From Pandoraea fibrosis (lineage in GTDB: Bacteria; Pseudomonadota; Gammaproteobacteria; Burkholderiales; Burkholderiaceae): a DNA stretch of 64,000 bases. The notes under the pieces were generated by a model. It made no database searches. It was not told the DNA's origin and was given only the letters and a program-made list of their open reading frames with translations. A program made the position numbers and the translations under genes. The stretch is from NCBI RefSeq assembly GCF_000807775.2, contig NZ_CP047385.1:434001-498000 (forward strand). Reading direction: 5' to 3'. Positions 1 to 7,348 of the stretch are shown here, one piece after another (the first letter of the stretch is position 1; each line of letters opens with the position of its first letter).

Positions 1-222
1 CGCCGTCTTCGAGTAATGCGTGGCGAGCAGTGCAGCCAGATAGGACATCTGTTGCGTGCCGGACGAAATCAATCCGCCGAAACGCGGATCGGCCGCCGCG
101 TAGTCGGCGTCGAGATGCAGCGGGTTGAAGTCATGCGCGAGCGTGGAGAACTCGCGGATCGAGTCGGGCGAGAAGTGATGGGTGGCGGAGAACGTTTCGC
201 CAACTTCAACGATTTTTCCCAT
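1..222 (-). CDS. MaoC-family (hot-dog) dehydratase, partial at the window edge
   Basis: Only the first 74 codons are inside the window; the gene continues past the left edge. The translation begins MGKIVEVGETFSATHHFSPD and carries the MaoC/R-specific enoyl-CoA hydratase signature Asp31-x-Asn33-x-x-His36 (DFNPLHLD), followed by a Phe-Gly-Gly-Leu-Ile-Ser-Ser-Gly stretch that normally forms the second half of the substrate tunnel. Such enzymes hydrate trans-2-enoyl-CoA or act as dehydratases on short acyl-CoA. It is the last visible gene of a minus-strand series (ghrA, mvaB, ybaK, thioesterase, DUF1289), 20 bp after the DUF1289 gene, so a role in acyl-CoA turnover is plausible. Family assignment is firm; the substrate is unknown. 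Confidence 0.85.
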   Translation of the reverse strand, partial: MGKIVEVGETFSATHHFSPDSIREFSTLAHDFNPLHLDADYAAADPRFGGLISSGTQQMSYLAALLATHYSKTA

Positions 223-242
223 ATGCGGTGACGAAAGGGGGT

Positions 243-512
243 TCATGTGTTGTTCGCGCCAGCATCGCCGGCCCCGCCGGCGCCGCCGGTGCCGCTCGCG
301 ACGACACGACGATGCTGCACCGGCGGTTCCTCGTGCTCGACGCGCCGTGCGGGCAGCAACGACCAGATGCGGCGCTTGTCGTCGTCGTCCATGGTCGACC
401 AGGCGGCGATTTCGCTGAGGGTGCGCCAGCAGCCCGAGCACCAGCCCGTCGCCGGGTTCATGCGACAGATGTTGGTGCAGGGCGACGGGACGGGGGAGGC
501 GAGTGTGGTCAT
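243..512 (-). CDS. DUF1289 small cysteine-rich protein
   Basis: An 89-residue protein. Residues 9-55 match the DUF1289 family: Ser-Pro-Cys-Thr-x-Ile-Cys near residue 12, then a Gly-Trp-Cys-x-Gly-Cys motif and a Thr-x-x-Glu-Ile-x-x-Trp segment. The four cysteines are typical of the family and could bind a metal or Fe-S cluster, although its biochemical role is not established. The last 30 residues are Gly/Ala-rich, unlike the domain, and look like a dispensable tail. It sits 34 bp after a thioesterase gene and 20 bp before the MaoC gene, so it is probably co-transcribed with them. Confidence 0.8.
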   Translation of the reverse strand: MTTLASPVPSPCTNICRMNPATGWCSGCWRTLSEIAAWSTMDDDDKRRIWSLLPARRVEHEEPPVQHRRVVASGTGGAGGAGDAGANNT

Positions 513-546
513 GACAGCCAGTAGGCGGCGCAGGGCGGCGCGAAGT

Positions 547-984
547 TCAGACGGCGAGGCCGAGCTTGGCGGCTTTCTCGCGCAGCTTGCCGTGGAAACG
601 TTCCTGATCGACGATGACGCGCTCGTGGGTTCCGGCGCTCACTTTGTCCAGACCGTCCCAGGCTTCGACTTCGAAGCGAAGGGTGCGGCCTGTGACATCC
701 ACGAGCTTGCCCCGAATGCGCAGCGTGTCGCCTGCCGGCGTGGCCGCCAGATGCGAGAACGAGACGAGGGTGCCGAGCGATTGCTCGCGCGGCCAGTCGA
801 GATACGGGCGAATCGCCTGGAGGCAGGCGCATTCGAGAATGCCCGCGAGATAGCCGGTGGCGAGCACGGCCGGCATGTCGCGGCATAGTTCGACATCGTC
901 GTACAGTTCGGGGACCACGGCCTTTTTCGGCACGCGATAAGTCCACTCGAATGTCAGGCCCGGCACAAGTTCGGGGCTCGGCAT
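547..984 (-). CDS. FlK-like hot-dog thioesterase
   Basis: A 145-residue single-domain protein that looks like the fluoroacetyl-CoA thioesterase (FlK) branch of the hot-dog fold. Thr43, Glu51 (in Leu-Ala-Gly-Ile-Leu-Glu-Cys) and His78 (in Val-Ser-Phe-Ser-His) are placed as the FlK catalytic triad Thr42/Glu50/His76. The remainder follows the family pattern of a Gly-Asp-x-Leu strand and a Val-Glu-Ala-Trp-Asp strand. In Burkholderiales such proteins are generic acyl-CoA thioesterases; no fluoroacetate role is implied. It lies inside the ghrA-mvaB operon, which suggests it acts on a CoA ester of branched-chain or organic-acid metabolism (inference). Confidence 0.8.
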   Translation of the reverse strand: MPSPELVPGLTFEWTYRVPKKAVVPELYDDVELCRDMPAVLATGYLAGILECACLQAIRPYLDWPREQSLGTLVSFSHLAATPAGDTLRIRGKLVDVTGRTLRFEVEAWDGLDKVSAGTHERVIVDQERFHGKLREKAAKLGLAV

Positions 985-1056
985 CGCACGTCTCCTTGAT
1001 GTTGTTCCTGGGTGCGACGCTCGACCTGAGCGTCGCAGATCCGCCCGCGCGAGCGC

Positions 1057-1575
1057 TCAGCTTCGCAGCGCCACATCGACGACGGGCGCGCCCGTCATCG
1101 CCACGAGTTGCTGCGGCGTGAGGTTGAACACGGCGTGCGGGTGGCCGGCGGCGGCCCACAGGCTGGCGAGCTTGAGCAGGTCTTCATCGATCAGCGTGAC
1201 CGGCGAGACGACATGTCCGATCGGGCTCACGCCCCCGATCGAATAGCCCGTCTTTTCCTTGACGAAGCGCGCATCGGCGCGCGCCAGTTCGCCGACTTGC
1301 GCTGCGACCTTCTTCTCGTCGACACGATTGACGCCGCTTGCAATGACCAGCACCGGTGTGTCGTCCGATGCACGGCGGAAGATGATCGACTTGGCGATCT
1401 GCGCGACTTCGCAGCCCAATCCGGCGGCAGCTTCGGCAGACGTCTTGCCCGTGGCCGGCAGCAGCACGATCGGCTGATCGTGGCCCATGCCGGCGAGCAG
1501 GCGCGCCACATGACGCGCGCCTTCGGGGAGATCCTGCGCGTTCGCAGGTTCGGGAGTGTGGGGTGTCTCGCTCAT
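1057..1575 (-). CDS. ybaK: YbaK/EbsC-family aminoacyl-tRNA deacylase
   Basis: A 172-residue YbaK/ProX-type editing domain. Visible hallmarks are the Ile-Ala-Lys-Ser-Ile-Ile-Phe strand with the conserved lysine near residue 63, the Val-Asn-Arg-Val-Asp-Glu-Lys-Lys segment, and the Gly-Gly-Val-Ser-Pro-Ile-Gly-His loop. Members deacylate mischarged tRNA (Cys-tRNA-Pro or related) in the cytoplasm. Length and motifs suggest a complete protein. It is 46 bp downstream of mvaB and 72 bp upstream of the thioesterase gene, so it appears to be a housekeeping passenger in the operon. The exact tRNA specificity cannot be read from the sequence. Confidence 0.88.
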   Translation of the reverse strand: MSETPHTPEPANAQDLPEGARHVARLLAGMGHDQPIVLLPATGKTSAEAAAGLGCEVAQIAKSIIFRRASDDTPVLVIASGVNRVDEKKVAAQVGELARADARFVKEKTGYSIGGVSPIGHVVSPVTLIDEDLLKLASLWAAAGHPHAVFNLTPQQLVAMTGAPVVDVALRS

Positions 1576-1621
1576 GGTCAGGTCAATGTCGATGATCTCG
1601 ATTCACAGGAAGGGGCGCCGG

Positions 1622-2557
1622 TCAGGCACCGGCAGCCGCGGTGTCTTTGAGCTTCGCGAGCATGGCGCGTCCCACGCGTGAAGCGTTCGGACGACCGATG
1701 GCTTGCGAAATGAAGTCGCCGGTGTGCACCACGGCGTCGAGATCGATACCCGTCTCGATGCCCAGTCCGTGCAGCAGATACAGCACGTCTTCCGTCGCCA
1801 CATTGCCGGTGGCGCCCTTGGCGTAAGGACAGCCGCCGAGACCGGCGACCGACGAGTGGAAAATCGTGATGCCCGAGAGCAATGCGGCGTAGATGTTGGC
1901 GGTTGCCTGTCCGTAGGTGTCGTGGAAGTGACCGGACAGGCGCTCGATCGGGAACACCTTCGCGCAAGCTTCCATGACTTCGCGCGTGCGTGACGGCGTG
2001 CCTACGCCGATGGTGTCGGCGATATCGATCTCGTCGCAACCGAGCGCAGCGAGACGTTGCACCACATCGACCACACTCGCGACCGGCACTTCGCCCTGAT
2101 ACGGGCAGCCGAGTGCGCACGAAATGCTGCCGCGCAGACGCAGCTTCGCGTCTTTGGCTGCACGCGCCACGGGTTCGAAGCGCGCAATGCTTTCCTCGAT
2201 GGAGCAGTTGATATTGCGCTGGGAGAACGCTTCGCTCGCGGCGCCGAAGATCACGACTTCATCCGCCCTGGCCGCCACGGCGCCCTCGAAGCCTCGCATG
2301 TTCGGCGTGAGCACCGAGTAGATCGTACCGGGACGACGCGTGATGCCGGCCATCACCTCGGCGCCGTCGGCCATCTGCGGCACCCACTTGGGCGAGACGA
2401 ACGACGCTGTCTCGACGTTGGCGAAACCGGCGGCCGACAGACGGTCGACCAGCGCGATCTTGATGTCGGTCGGTACCGGCTGCTTCTCGTTCTGCAGGCC
2501 GTCGCGCGGGCCGACTTCGACCACTTTCACGCGTTGCGGCAGTTGGGACGTCACCAT
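1622..2557 (-). CDS. mvaB: Hydroxymethylglutaryl-CoA lyase
   Basis: A 311-residue HMG-CoA lyase, the last step of leucine degradation: HMG-CoA to acetoacetate and acetyl-CoA. The N-terminal signature Val-Gly-Pro-Arg-Asp-Gly-Leu-Gln-Asn-Glu is intact. The metal-binding histidines appear in Gly-His-Phe-His-Asp-Thr-Tyr-Gly-Gln-Ala, and the flexible active-site loop Gly-Leu-Gly-Gly-Cys-Pro-Tyr with its catalytic cysteine is present. It is equivalent to liuE of Pseudomonas. It lies 49 bp downstream of ghrA, whose upstream region holds a perfect LiuR-type palindrome (3716-3731). This is the only liu enzyme not in the 13.8-30.5 kb cluster. Confidence 0.95.
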   Translation of the reverse strand: MVTSQLPQRVKVVEVGPRDGLQNEKQPVPTDIKIALVDRLSAAGFANVETASFVSPKWVPQMADGAEVMAGITRRPGTIYSVLTPNMRGFEGAVAARADEVVIFGAASEAFSQRNINCSIEESIARFEPVARAAKDAKLRLRGSISCALGCPYQGEVPVASVVDVVQRLAALGCDEIDIADTIGVGTPSRTREVMEACAKVFPIERLSGHFHDTYGQATANIYAALLSGITIFHSSVAGLGGCPYAKGATGNVATEDVLYLLHGLGIETGIDLDAVVHTGDFISQAIGRPNASRVGRAMLAKLKDTAAAGA

Positions 2558-2606
2558 GAGTTGTCTCCTCGTTGCGGTGCGGGCAGGGGATCTCGAGCGC
2601 GGCGGT

Positions 2607-3560
2607 TCAGTAGCCGCGCGTCAGATCGACGATGCCGGTAATGGCTTCGCCACGCTCGAGGGCGGCGATCTTGCCTGCGATCTGCGCAACTGTTTCGTCG
2701 CGCAAGGTCAGGGCCGAAATATGGGGCGTGACCGTGATACGCGGTTCGCGCCAGAACGGATGGTCGGCGGGCAGCGGCTCCGTGCGGAAGACGTCGAGCG
2801 TGGCGCCCGCGATCTGCGCACTTTCCAGCGCGGCCAGCAGGTCGGCCTCGACCAGATGGGCGCCACGCGCCACGTTGATCAGGAATGCCCCCTGCGCCAG
2901 TTTTGCAAACAGGCTGGCGTTGAGAACGTCGACCGTTTCCGGCGTGAGCGGCAACAGATTGACGAGAATGCGAGCACCGGACACGCAGGCATCGAAGCCG
3001 GCACTGCCGTGATACAGCTCGACGCCGTCGCCATGCGCGCCTTCGCTGCGTTGGCTGCGGCTCCACGCGCGCACCGGAAAGCCGAACGTCTTCAGCGTCT
3101 TGGCGACGTGTGCGCCGAGCGTGCCATAGCCGAGCACCGTGACGGGAAAGTCCGCGAGCCGGTTCGGCTTCTGAAATTTCCATTGCGCCTGAGCTTGCTG
3201 GTCGTGGAAGACGTCGAGACGACGGAAGTAACGCAACGCGGCGGCGCTCACGTACTGCGCCATCTGATCGGCCATGCCGGCGTCTTCCAGACGTACCAGC
3301 GGCACACCTGCCGGCAGACGCTGGGCGCCTTCACCACGCGTGCCGAGCACGCCGTCGACGCCGGCCCCCATGTTGAAGATCGCCTTCAGACGCTCGCGTG
3401 GTTGCAGCACTTCCGCATTCGGCTTCCAGAGCACCAGATAGTCGGCGGCGGCGCTGTCGCCGGGTTGCCAACTGCGGATGCTGGCCTGCGGCAAATGCTC
3501 GGCGAGTCCGGTTTCGTAAGGGGCGGTCTTGCCGTCTGGCGAAAAGATCAGGATGTCCAT
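2607..3560 (-). CDS. ghrA: Glyoxylate/hydroxypyruvate reductase A-like D-2-hydroxyacid dehydrogenase
   Basis: A 317-residue D-isomer 2-hydroxyacid dehydrogenase resembling GhrA. The NAD(P)-binding Rossmann turn is Gly-Tyr-Gly-Thr-Leu-Gly-Ala. The catalytic Arg is in Asn-Val-Ala-Arg-Gly, the Glu in Phe-Arg-Thr-Glu-Pro-Leu-Pro, and the His in Thr-Pro-His-Ile-Ser-Ala. The start Met-Asp-Ile-Leu-Ile-Phe-Ser at 3560 was chosen over an in-frame extension to 3791, because the extension is Arg-rich and unlike the family. It is the first gene of the operon that contains mvaB, and a LiuR-type box lies about 155 bp upstream. A link to leucine use is therefore regulatory, not an obvious pathway step. Confidence 0.88.
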   Translation of the reverse strand: MDILIFSPDGKTAPYETGLAEHLPQASIRSWQPGDSAAADYLVLWKPNAEVLQPRERLKAIFNMGAGVDGVLGTRGEGAQRLPAGVPLVRLEDAGMADQMAQYVSAAALRYFRRLDVFHDQQAQAQWKFQKPNRLADFPVTVLGYGTLGAHVAKTLKTFGFPVRAWSRSQRSEGAHGDGVELYHGSAGFDACVSGARILVNLLPLTPETVDVLNASLFAKLAQGAFLINVARGAHLVEADLLAALESAQIAGATLDVFRTEPLPADHPFWREPRITVTPHISALTLRDETVAQIAGKIAALERGEAITGIVDLTRGY

Positions 3561-3872
3561 GAGGTGCGGGGCAAACGCATATAGGAATGAGGCACGGCGA
3601 CAGGGGCAGCGAGCTGACGACACACGTACACACACCGAAGCGAGCCGGCATGCGCATCTGGCGCGCTGCGCCTGCCGGTCCGGCGAGCGCGGATGGCGCG
3701 GTCGCAGTGACTCGATTGACGTTAACGTCAAGTGTAACGCAGCTTGTGGTGTGCCGCGTATTGGGGCGAGGCCGGAGGGGATGGCCGGCAAAGCGGCTGG
3801 GACAGAGGGGAAGCGGGGCGGGCGGAGCGGCGGGGAAATCCGCTCCGGGCCGAAGGCTCGGCCGGAAACCGG
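3561..3872. other. 312-bp intergenic region with the ghrA promoter
   Basis: No gene is supported here. It separates the 3' end of yaeQ from the start of ghrA, both on the minus strand. It contains the palindrome at 3716-3731 described separately. A short inverted repeat at about 3844-3865 (GGCCGA, 4-nt loop, TCGGCC) follows yaeQ and may help end its transcript, but no clear U-tract follows. Confidence 0.6.
3716..3731. promoter_or_regulatory. LiuR-type operator upstream of ghrA-mvaB
   Basis: The sequence TTGACGTTAACGTCAA is a perfect 16-bp palindrome about 155 bp upstream of the ghrA start. It matches the general form of LiuR (MerR-family) sites proposed for branched-chain amino-acid genes in proteobacteria. 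It also matches the sites upstream of liuR and the thioesterase/liuA genes in this window. Binding is inferred. Confidence 0.75.
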
Positions 3873-4424
3873 TCAGTCGTCGGCTGCGGCGCGCAACGTG
3901 ACGAGATTCACCGGCAGATTGTGGTTGTCGTCGGCGATCCAGACTTCACCGTCCTGAATCGTGCATTGCAGACGCATCGTGCGCGAGGCCAGCGCCGTCA
4001 GCGCTTCGGCCGAGGCTTCGTCAAGCATGCGCACCGTGAGGTTCGACAGGCGGGTGATCTGCGTTTCGGTCGCTTGCCACCAGATGGCGGCAGGCTTGCC
4101 GCCGTAGGCCAGTACATCGACATGCTCGGCGCGGCCCGCGGCCTTGACGAGGCGGCGAGCGTCAGGTTGCCCGACGTCGATCCACCGGACGATATCGCCC
4201 CCAAAGTCGTGTTCCCACAGGTCGGGCTCGTCGGCCGTCGAGATGCCCTTGCCGAACGAGAGGCGCTCACCGGCGTACAACATGAAGGCGAGCAGACGCA
4301 CCATCATGCGTTCGTCGGTTTCCGACGGATGCCGGGCCAGCGTCAGGCTATGGGAGGCGTAGTAGTGGCGGTCGAGGTCGGTGATTTGCACCTCGGCCTT
4401 GTAGATAGTGGCTTTGAGTGCCAT
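3873..4424 (-). CDS. yaeQ: YaeQ family protein
   Basis: A 183-residue YaeQ-family protein (PD-(D/E)XK nuclease-like fold, function not established). It starts Met-Ala-Leu-Lys-Ala-Thr-Ile-Tyr-Lys-Ala and has the family segments Arg-His-Pro-Ser-Glu-Thr-Asp-Glu-Arg-Met-Met-Val-Arg, Glu-Pro-Asp-Leu-Trp and Trp-Ile-Asp-Val-Gly-Gln-Pro. Those acidic residues form the nuclease-like pocket. The start at 4424 fits the family N-terminus; a 61-residue upstream extension is low-complexity and was rejected. It is divergent from the alpha/beta hydrolase at 4573, with a 148-bp shared promoter region. Confidence 0.9.
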   Translation of the reverse strand: MALKATIYKAEVQITDLDRHYYASHSLTLARHPSETDERMMVRLLAFMLYAGERLSFGKGISTADEPDLWEHDFGGDIVRWIDVGQPDARRLVKAAGRAEHVDVLAYGGKPAAIWWQATETQITRLSNLTVRMLDEASAEALTALASRTMRLQCTIQDGEVWIADDNHNLPVNLVTLRAAADD

Positions 4425-4572
4425 GCCGGGAAACCGCAGGAATGAAGAAAGTCGCAAGCATACACCAGCGCCCGATGCCCGCTCGTTTGCCCTGCACGGC
4501 GCAGGCGGCGCGCCGCAGCAAGGGGGCAGCAAGCTCGGTATACTGGCGGCCCGTCTTACCTGATGTGTCCCC

Positions 4573-5409
4573 ATGCCGGTTCCTGCACCGCAAACGATCG
4601 ACGTCAACGGCTATCCGATGGCGTATGTCGAATCCCCCGCACCTGCCGACGCCGTCGGTGCGCCGCTCGTGCTGGTTCACGGCTCGCTTTGCGACTGTCG
4701 CTACTTCAAGCCGAACATGGCGCCGCTGGGACAACGCCGGCGGGTCATCTCGGTGAGCCTGCGCCACTATTGGCCGGAAGCCTGGAATGGCCGCGACGGC
4801 ACTTTCTCGGGCGAACAGCACGCCGAAGATCTGGCCGCGTTCATCACGGCGCTCGATGTCGGCCCCGTTCATGTGCTCGGCCATTCGCGCGGCGGCTATG
4901 TCGCGCTGCGCACGGCACTGTTGGCGCCGGACACCGTGCGCTCGCTGATCCTGGCCGACCCGGGCGTGGAAATCAGCGGTGGCCCGATTCAGGTGCCGCT
5001 CGATAGTGAGCGAGGCAATTTCCGTCAAACCGCGCTTGCCGCCATCGAGGCCGGCGATATCGACGGCGGTCTGGCGATCTTCATCGACACGGTGAGCGGG
5101 CCGGACACCTGGCGACGCATGGTGCCCTGGTTCAAGCAGATGGTTCGTGACAACGCACTCACGTTGATCGGCCAGGTGGCCGAGCCGCGCACGCCGTTGC
5201 CGATCGATGCGCTGGGTGCCTTGCATGCACCGGTCTTGCTGATGGGCGGCGCGCAGAGCCCCGCGCCCTATCCGGATGTGCTGAATGCGCTCGCGCACGC
5301 CATGCCGGAAGCCCGCCGCATGGTGATTCAGGACGCGTCGCATGGCATGAATCTCGCCAATCCGATCGCGTTTCACCTCGCGGTGGACGCCTTCCTGGGC
5401 AACGACTAA
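4573..5409 (+). CDS. Alpha/beta-hydrolase fold protein
   Basis: A 278-residue cytoplasmic alpha/beta hydrolase. The oxyanion-hole motif His-Gly-Ser-Leu is at residues 36-39, the nucleophile elbow Gly-His-Ser-Arg-Gly-Gly has Ser105, and the catalytic His is about residue 257 in Asp-Ala-Ser-His-Gly-Met-Asn. An acid after the sixth strand is likely but not assigned. No signal peptide is visible. The closest general type is the lactonase/esterase group; the substrate cannot be stated. It is convergent with the XRE gene at 5492-5875 and divergent from yaeQ. Confidence 0.85.
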   Translation: MPVPAPQTIDVNGYPMAYVESPAPADAVGAPLVLVHGSLCDCRYFKPNMAPLGQRRRVISVSLRHYWPEAWNGRDGTFSGEQHAEDLAAFITALDVGPVHVLGHSRGGYVALRTALLAPDTVRSLILADPGVEISGGPIQVPLDSERGNFRQTALAAIEAGDIDGGLAIFIDTVSGPDTWRRMVPWFKQMVRDNALTLIGQVAEPRTPLPIDALGALHAPVLLMGGAQSPAPYPDVLNALAHAMPEARRMVIQDASHGMNLANPIAFHLAVDAFLGND

Positions 5410-5491
5410 CGTCCGGAAACGCTGGACGCCTGACCTGCGGTGTCGCCCGACACCTGACGCGAGCCCGTCGTCTCGACTTCGCGTTTCCTTC

Positions 5492-5875
5492 TTATTCGTC
5501 GCGCAACACGCCGTGACCCAGACGCAAGCTCAGCGTGCGGACCAGATCGGCCATCCATGCCTGATCGCGGTCCGACAGTTTCTGCATCGCCCGATTGAGC
5601 GACGGATACGGATCGCACGGGGTTGCCGCACTCGGGCCGGCATCCGACGCCATGCCGTTCGAAGCATCGAATGCGAGCAACTCGTGCGGCGGCAACCCTA
5701 GCGTGTCCGCCAGAATGCAGATGTTGCGCAGCGAAATATTGCGCTTGCCTCGCTCGACACCGCTCAGGTAAGAACGTGCCAATCCGCTCTCCAGCGCCAG
5801 CTTGTCTTGTGCCCAGTTGTATTTCTTGCGCAAGCCGGCAAGGTGTCTGCCGAATCGAAATAAGTTGGTGTCCAT
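5492..5875 (-). CDS. XRE-family helix-turn-helix regulator (paralogue 1)
   Basis: A 127-residue protein with a Cro/CI-type helix-turn-helix at residues 10-66 (Gln-Asp-Lys-Leu-Ala-Leu-Glu-Ser-Gly-Leu-Ala, then Ser-Gly-Val-Glu-Arg-Gly). The start at 5875 is chosen because the paralogue at 6455-7201 begins with the same Met-x-Thr-Asn; an AAGGA element lies upstream. After a short linker a motif near residues 92-121 (Leu-x(4-5)-Leu-x-x-Arg-Asp-Gln-x-Trp-Met-Ala-x-Leu-Val-Arg-x-Leu-Ser) is shared with the second copy but is not part of the HTH. It probably binds DNA as a dimer. The regulated genes are unknown. Confidence 0.85.
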   Translation of the reverse strand: MDTNLFRFGRHLAGLRKKYNWAQDKLALESGLARSYLSGVERGKRNISLRNICILADTLGLPPHELLAFDASNGMASDAGPSAATPCDPYPSLNRAMQKLSDRDQAWMADLVRTLSLRLGHGVLRDE

Positions 5876-6454
5876 AAGAATGTTTTCCTTGTTAGGGACG
5901 AGAAGATTGAAACAAAAATCCGGTATTGAGGGCGGTGCCTCGGGTATCCCCCGTTTGCGAGGCACGAACTAGCGGGTCCGCAATACGGATTTTTTGCGAT
6001 CTTTCGGAGAAGGCACAAAATGCGCGAGCTTTCCGAGGGTCGTGACGGCGCCAATCTGCGTACCGCTGCGAAGGCATTGCGATACCGCATGTCGCACTCC
6101 CGTCAACCGGAGCCGCGCAGTGTGACACCGGACATGCGAAACCAAGCCACGGGGCGATTCTGAAAGGTTCCGCTTTGGGATGTCACTCGATGTCGACGGG
6201 ACGAGTCCCGTGCGGCGTCGATGCGCATGGGGGTGCGGCGGGTATCAACCCGCTGTCATGCCCGTAGTGACTGGCGTACACGCATTCGGCTCCAAGCCGT
6301 GGGGCGTTGTTGGGTGCCACGCCGGACGCCTGCCGGGGTGATCGATTTCACCAGGGGTCTTGGTAACTTTTACTGAACGAACAATCGCGCAATGCCGCCG
6401 GAATCTCCGGGCGACTTTGCGCAATGTCCTAAGAATCAAATGCCCGGCGATGGC
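5876..6454. other. Gene-free 579-bp region between the two XRE genes
   Basis: No convincing coding sequence is seen in any frame. It holds the promoter of the first XRE gene. A short perfect hairpin at 6196-6211 (ACGGGAC, 2-nt loop, GTCCCGT) is the only structure noticed. The part around 5960-6020 is locally AT-rich. Confidence 0.5.
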
Positions 6455-7201
6455 TCACGCTTCGTCGTCGTTGGGGAAACGCCGGGAGTCTTCGCGCGCG
6501 ATGGCATCGGATCGGTGCGTCGTGGCCGGGTCGGGGGAGGGGGGCGCGTCATCGGACGAGGTATGCGCCGGTTCGCGAATATGCATGCGGGTATCGGCGG
6601 GCCTGTCTGCGTCGTCGTCGACACGGTAGACCGTTTCCATCGATGCGGCGAATTGAGCAGATGCGGGAACGTTACCGAGTGGGGGGCGTGGCACGCGGGC
6701 GTCGTTCGCGCGCTCGGCATCGACAGCGTCAGGGAAAGCGTCGGGGTCTTCGTCGTCCTCTTTCTCGATTCGGTCGTTGTGCCCGGCACGCGAAACGGCG
6801 GAGGTCTGCGTCACGGCGTGAGTGCTCCCCGGTGGGGCAGCGTGACTCAGACGGGAACTAAGACTTCGGATGATTTCGGCGAGCCAGACCTGATCGCGAT
6901 TTTCGAGCCGACACAGCGAGCGGCTGATTTGCGGTAGCGGCGTGCGATCGGACGGCGCGCTGGTGTCTTGCGCGCCGGGCGCCGCCTGAGCGAAGCGCAG
7001 CATCTCAGACGTTGGCACACCGAGCGTATCGGCCAGGACGCAGATGTTGACGAGAGCGACATTGCGTCTGCCGCGTTCGATGCCGCTGACATACGAGCGT
7101 GCCAGACCGCTCTCGAGAGCAAGTTTCTCCTGCGACCAGCCGCGCGCCTTTCGCAGGCGGGCCAGATGGTCTCCGAACAGCGCGAGTGGATTTGTTTGCA
7201 T
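6455..7201 (-). CDS. XRE-family helix-turn-helix regulator with long acidic tail (paralogue 2)
   Basis: A 248-residue protein. Residues 1-70 are a Cro/CI-type HTH very close to the neighbouring 127-residue protein: the core Glu-Lys-Leu-Ala-Leu-Glu-Ser-Gly-Leu-Ala-Arg-Ser-Tyr is nearly identical. A second shared block near residues 98-127 has Leu-Glu-Asn-Arg-Asp-Gln-Val-Trp-Leu-Ala-Glu-Ile-Ile-Arg. The last 110 residues, absent from paralogue 1, are rich in Asp, Pro, Arg and Ser and probably disordered. The start at 7201 is supported by GGAG seven bases upstream. Likely a tandem duplicate whose tail diverged or was added; function unknown. Confidence 0.8.
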   Translation of the reverse strand: MQTNPLALFGDHLARLRKARGWSQEKLALESGLARSYVSGIERGRRNVALVNICVLADTLGVPTSEMLRFAQAAPGAQDTSAPSDRTPLPQISRSLCRLENRDQVWLAEIIRSLSSRLSHAAPPGSTHAVTQTSAVSRAGHNDRIEKEDDEDPDAFPDAVDAERANDARVPRPPLGNVPASAQFAASMETVYRVDDDADRPADTRMHIREPAHTSSDDAPPSPDPATTHRSDAIAREDSRRFPNDDEA

Positions 7202-7348
7202 GGCGGAACTCCGTTGACGAGTCACACAGCGTAATCAATCCCCCCGTGTCCTGCGACGTTATATCGCTCTCCTTCCCATGCGTTACAGCCGGGCCTCTAT
7301 AAAGAGTCGGTGACGCTAATAGCGCAAAATTTATCGGACGATTCCCAA

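Noticed and set aside
547..984. Fluoroacetate detoxification by the FlK-like protein
   Set aside because: The catalytic triad is conserved in general thioesterases too, and no fluoroacetate genes are near; only the fold and thioesterase role are supported.
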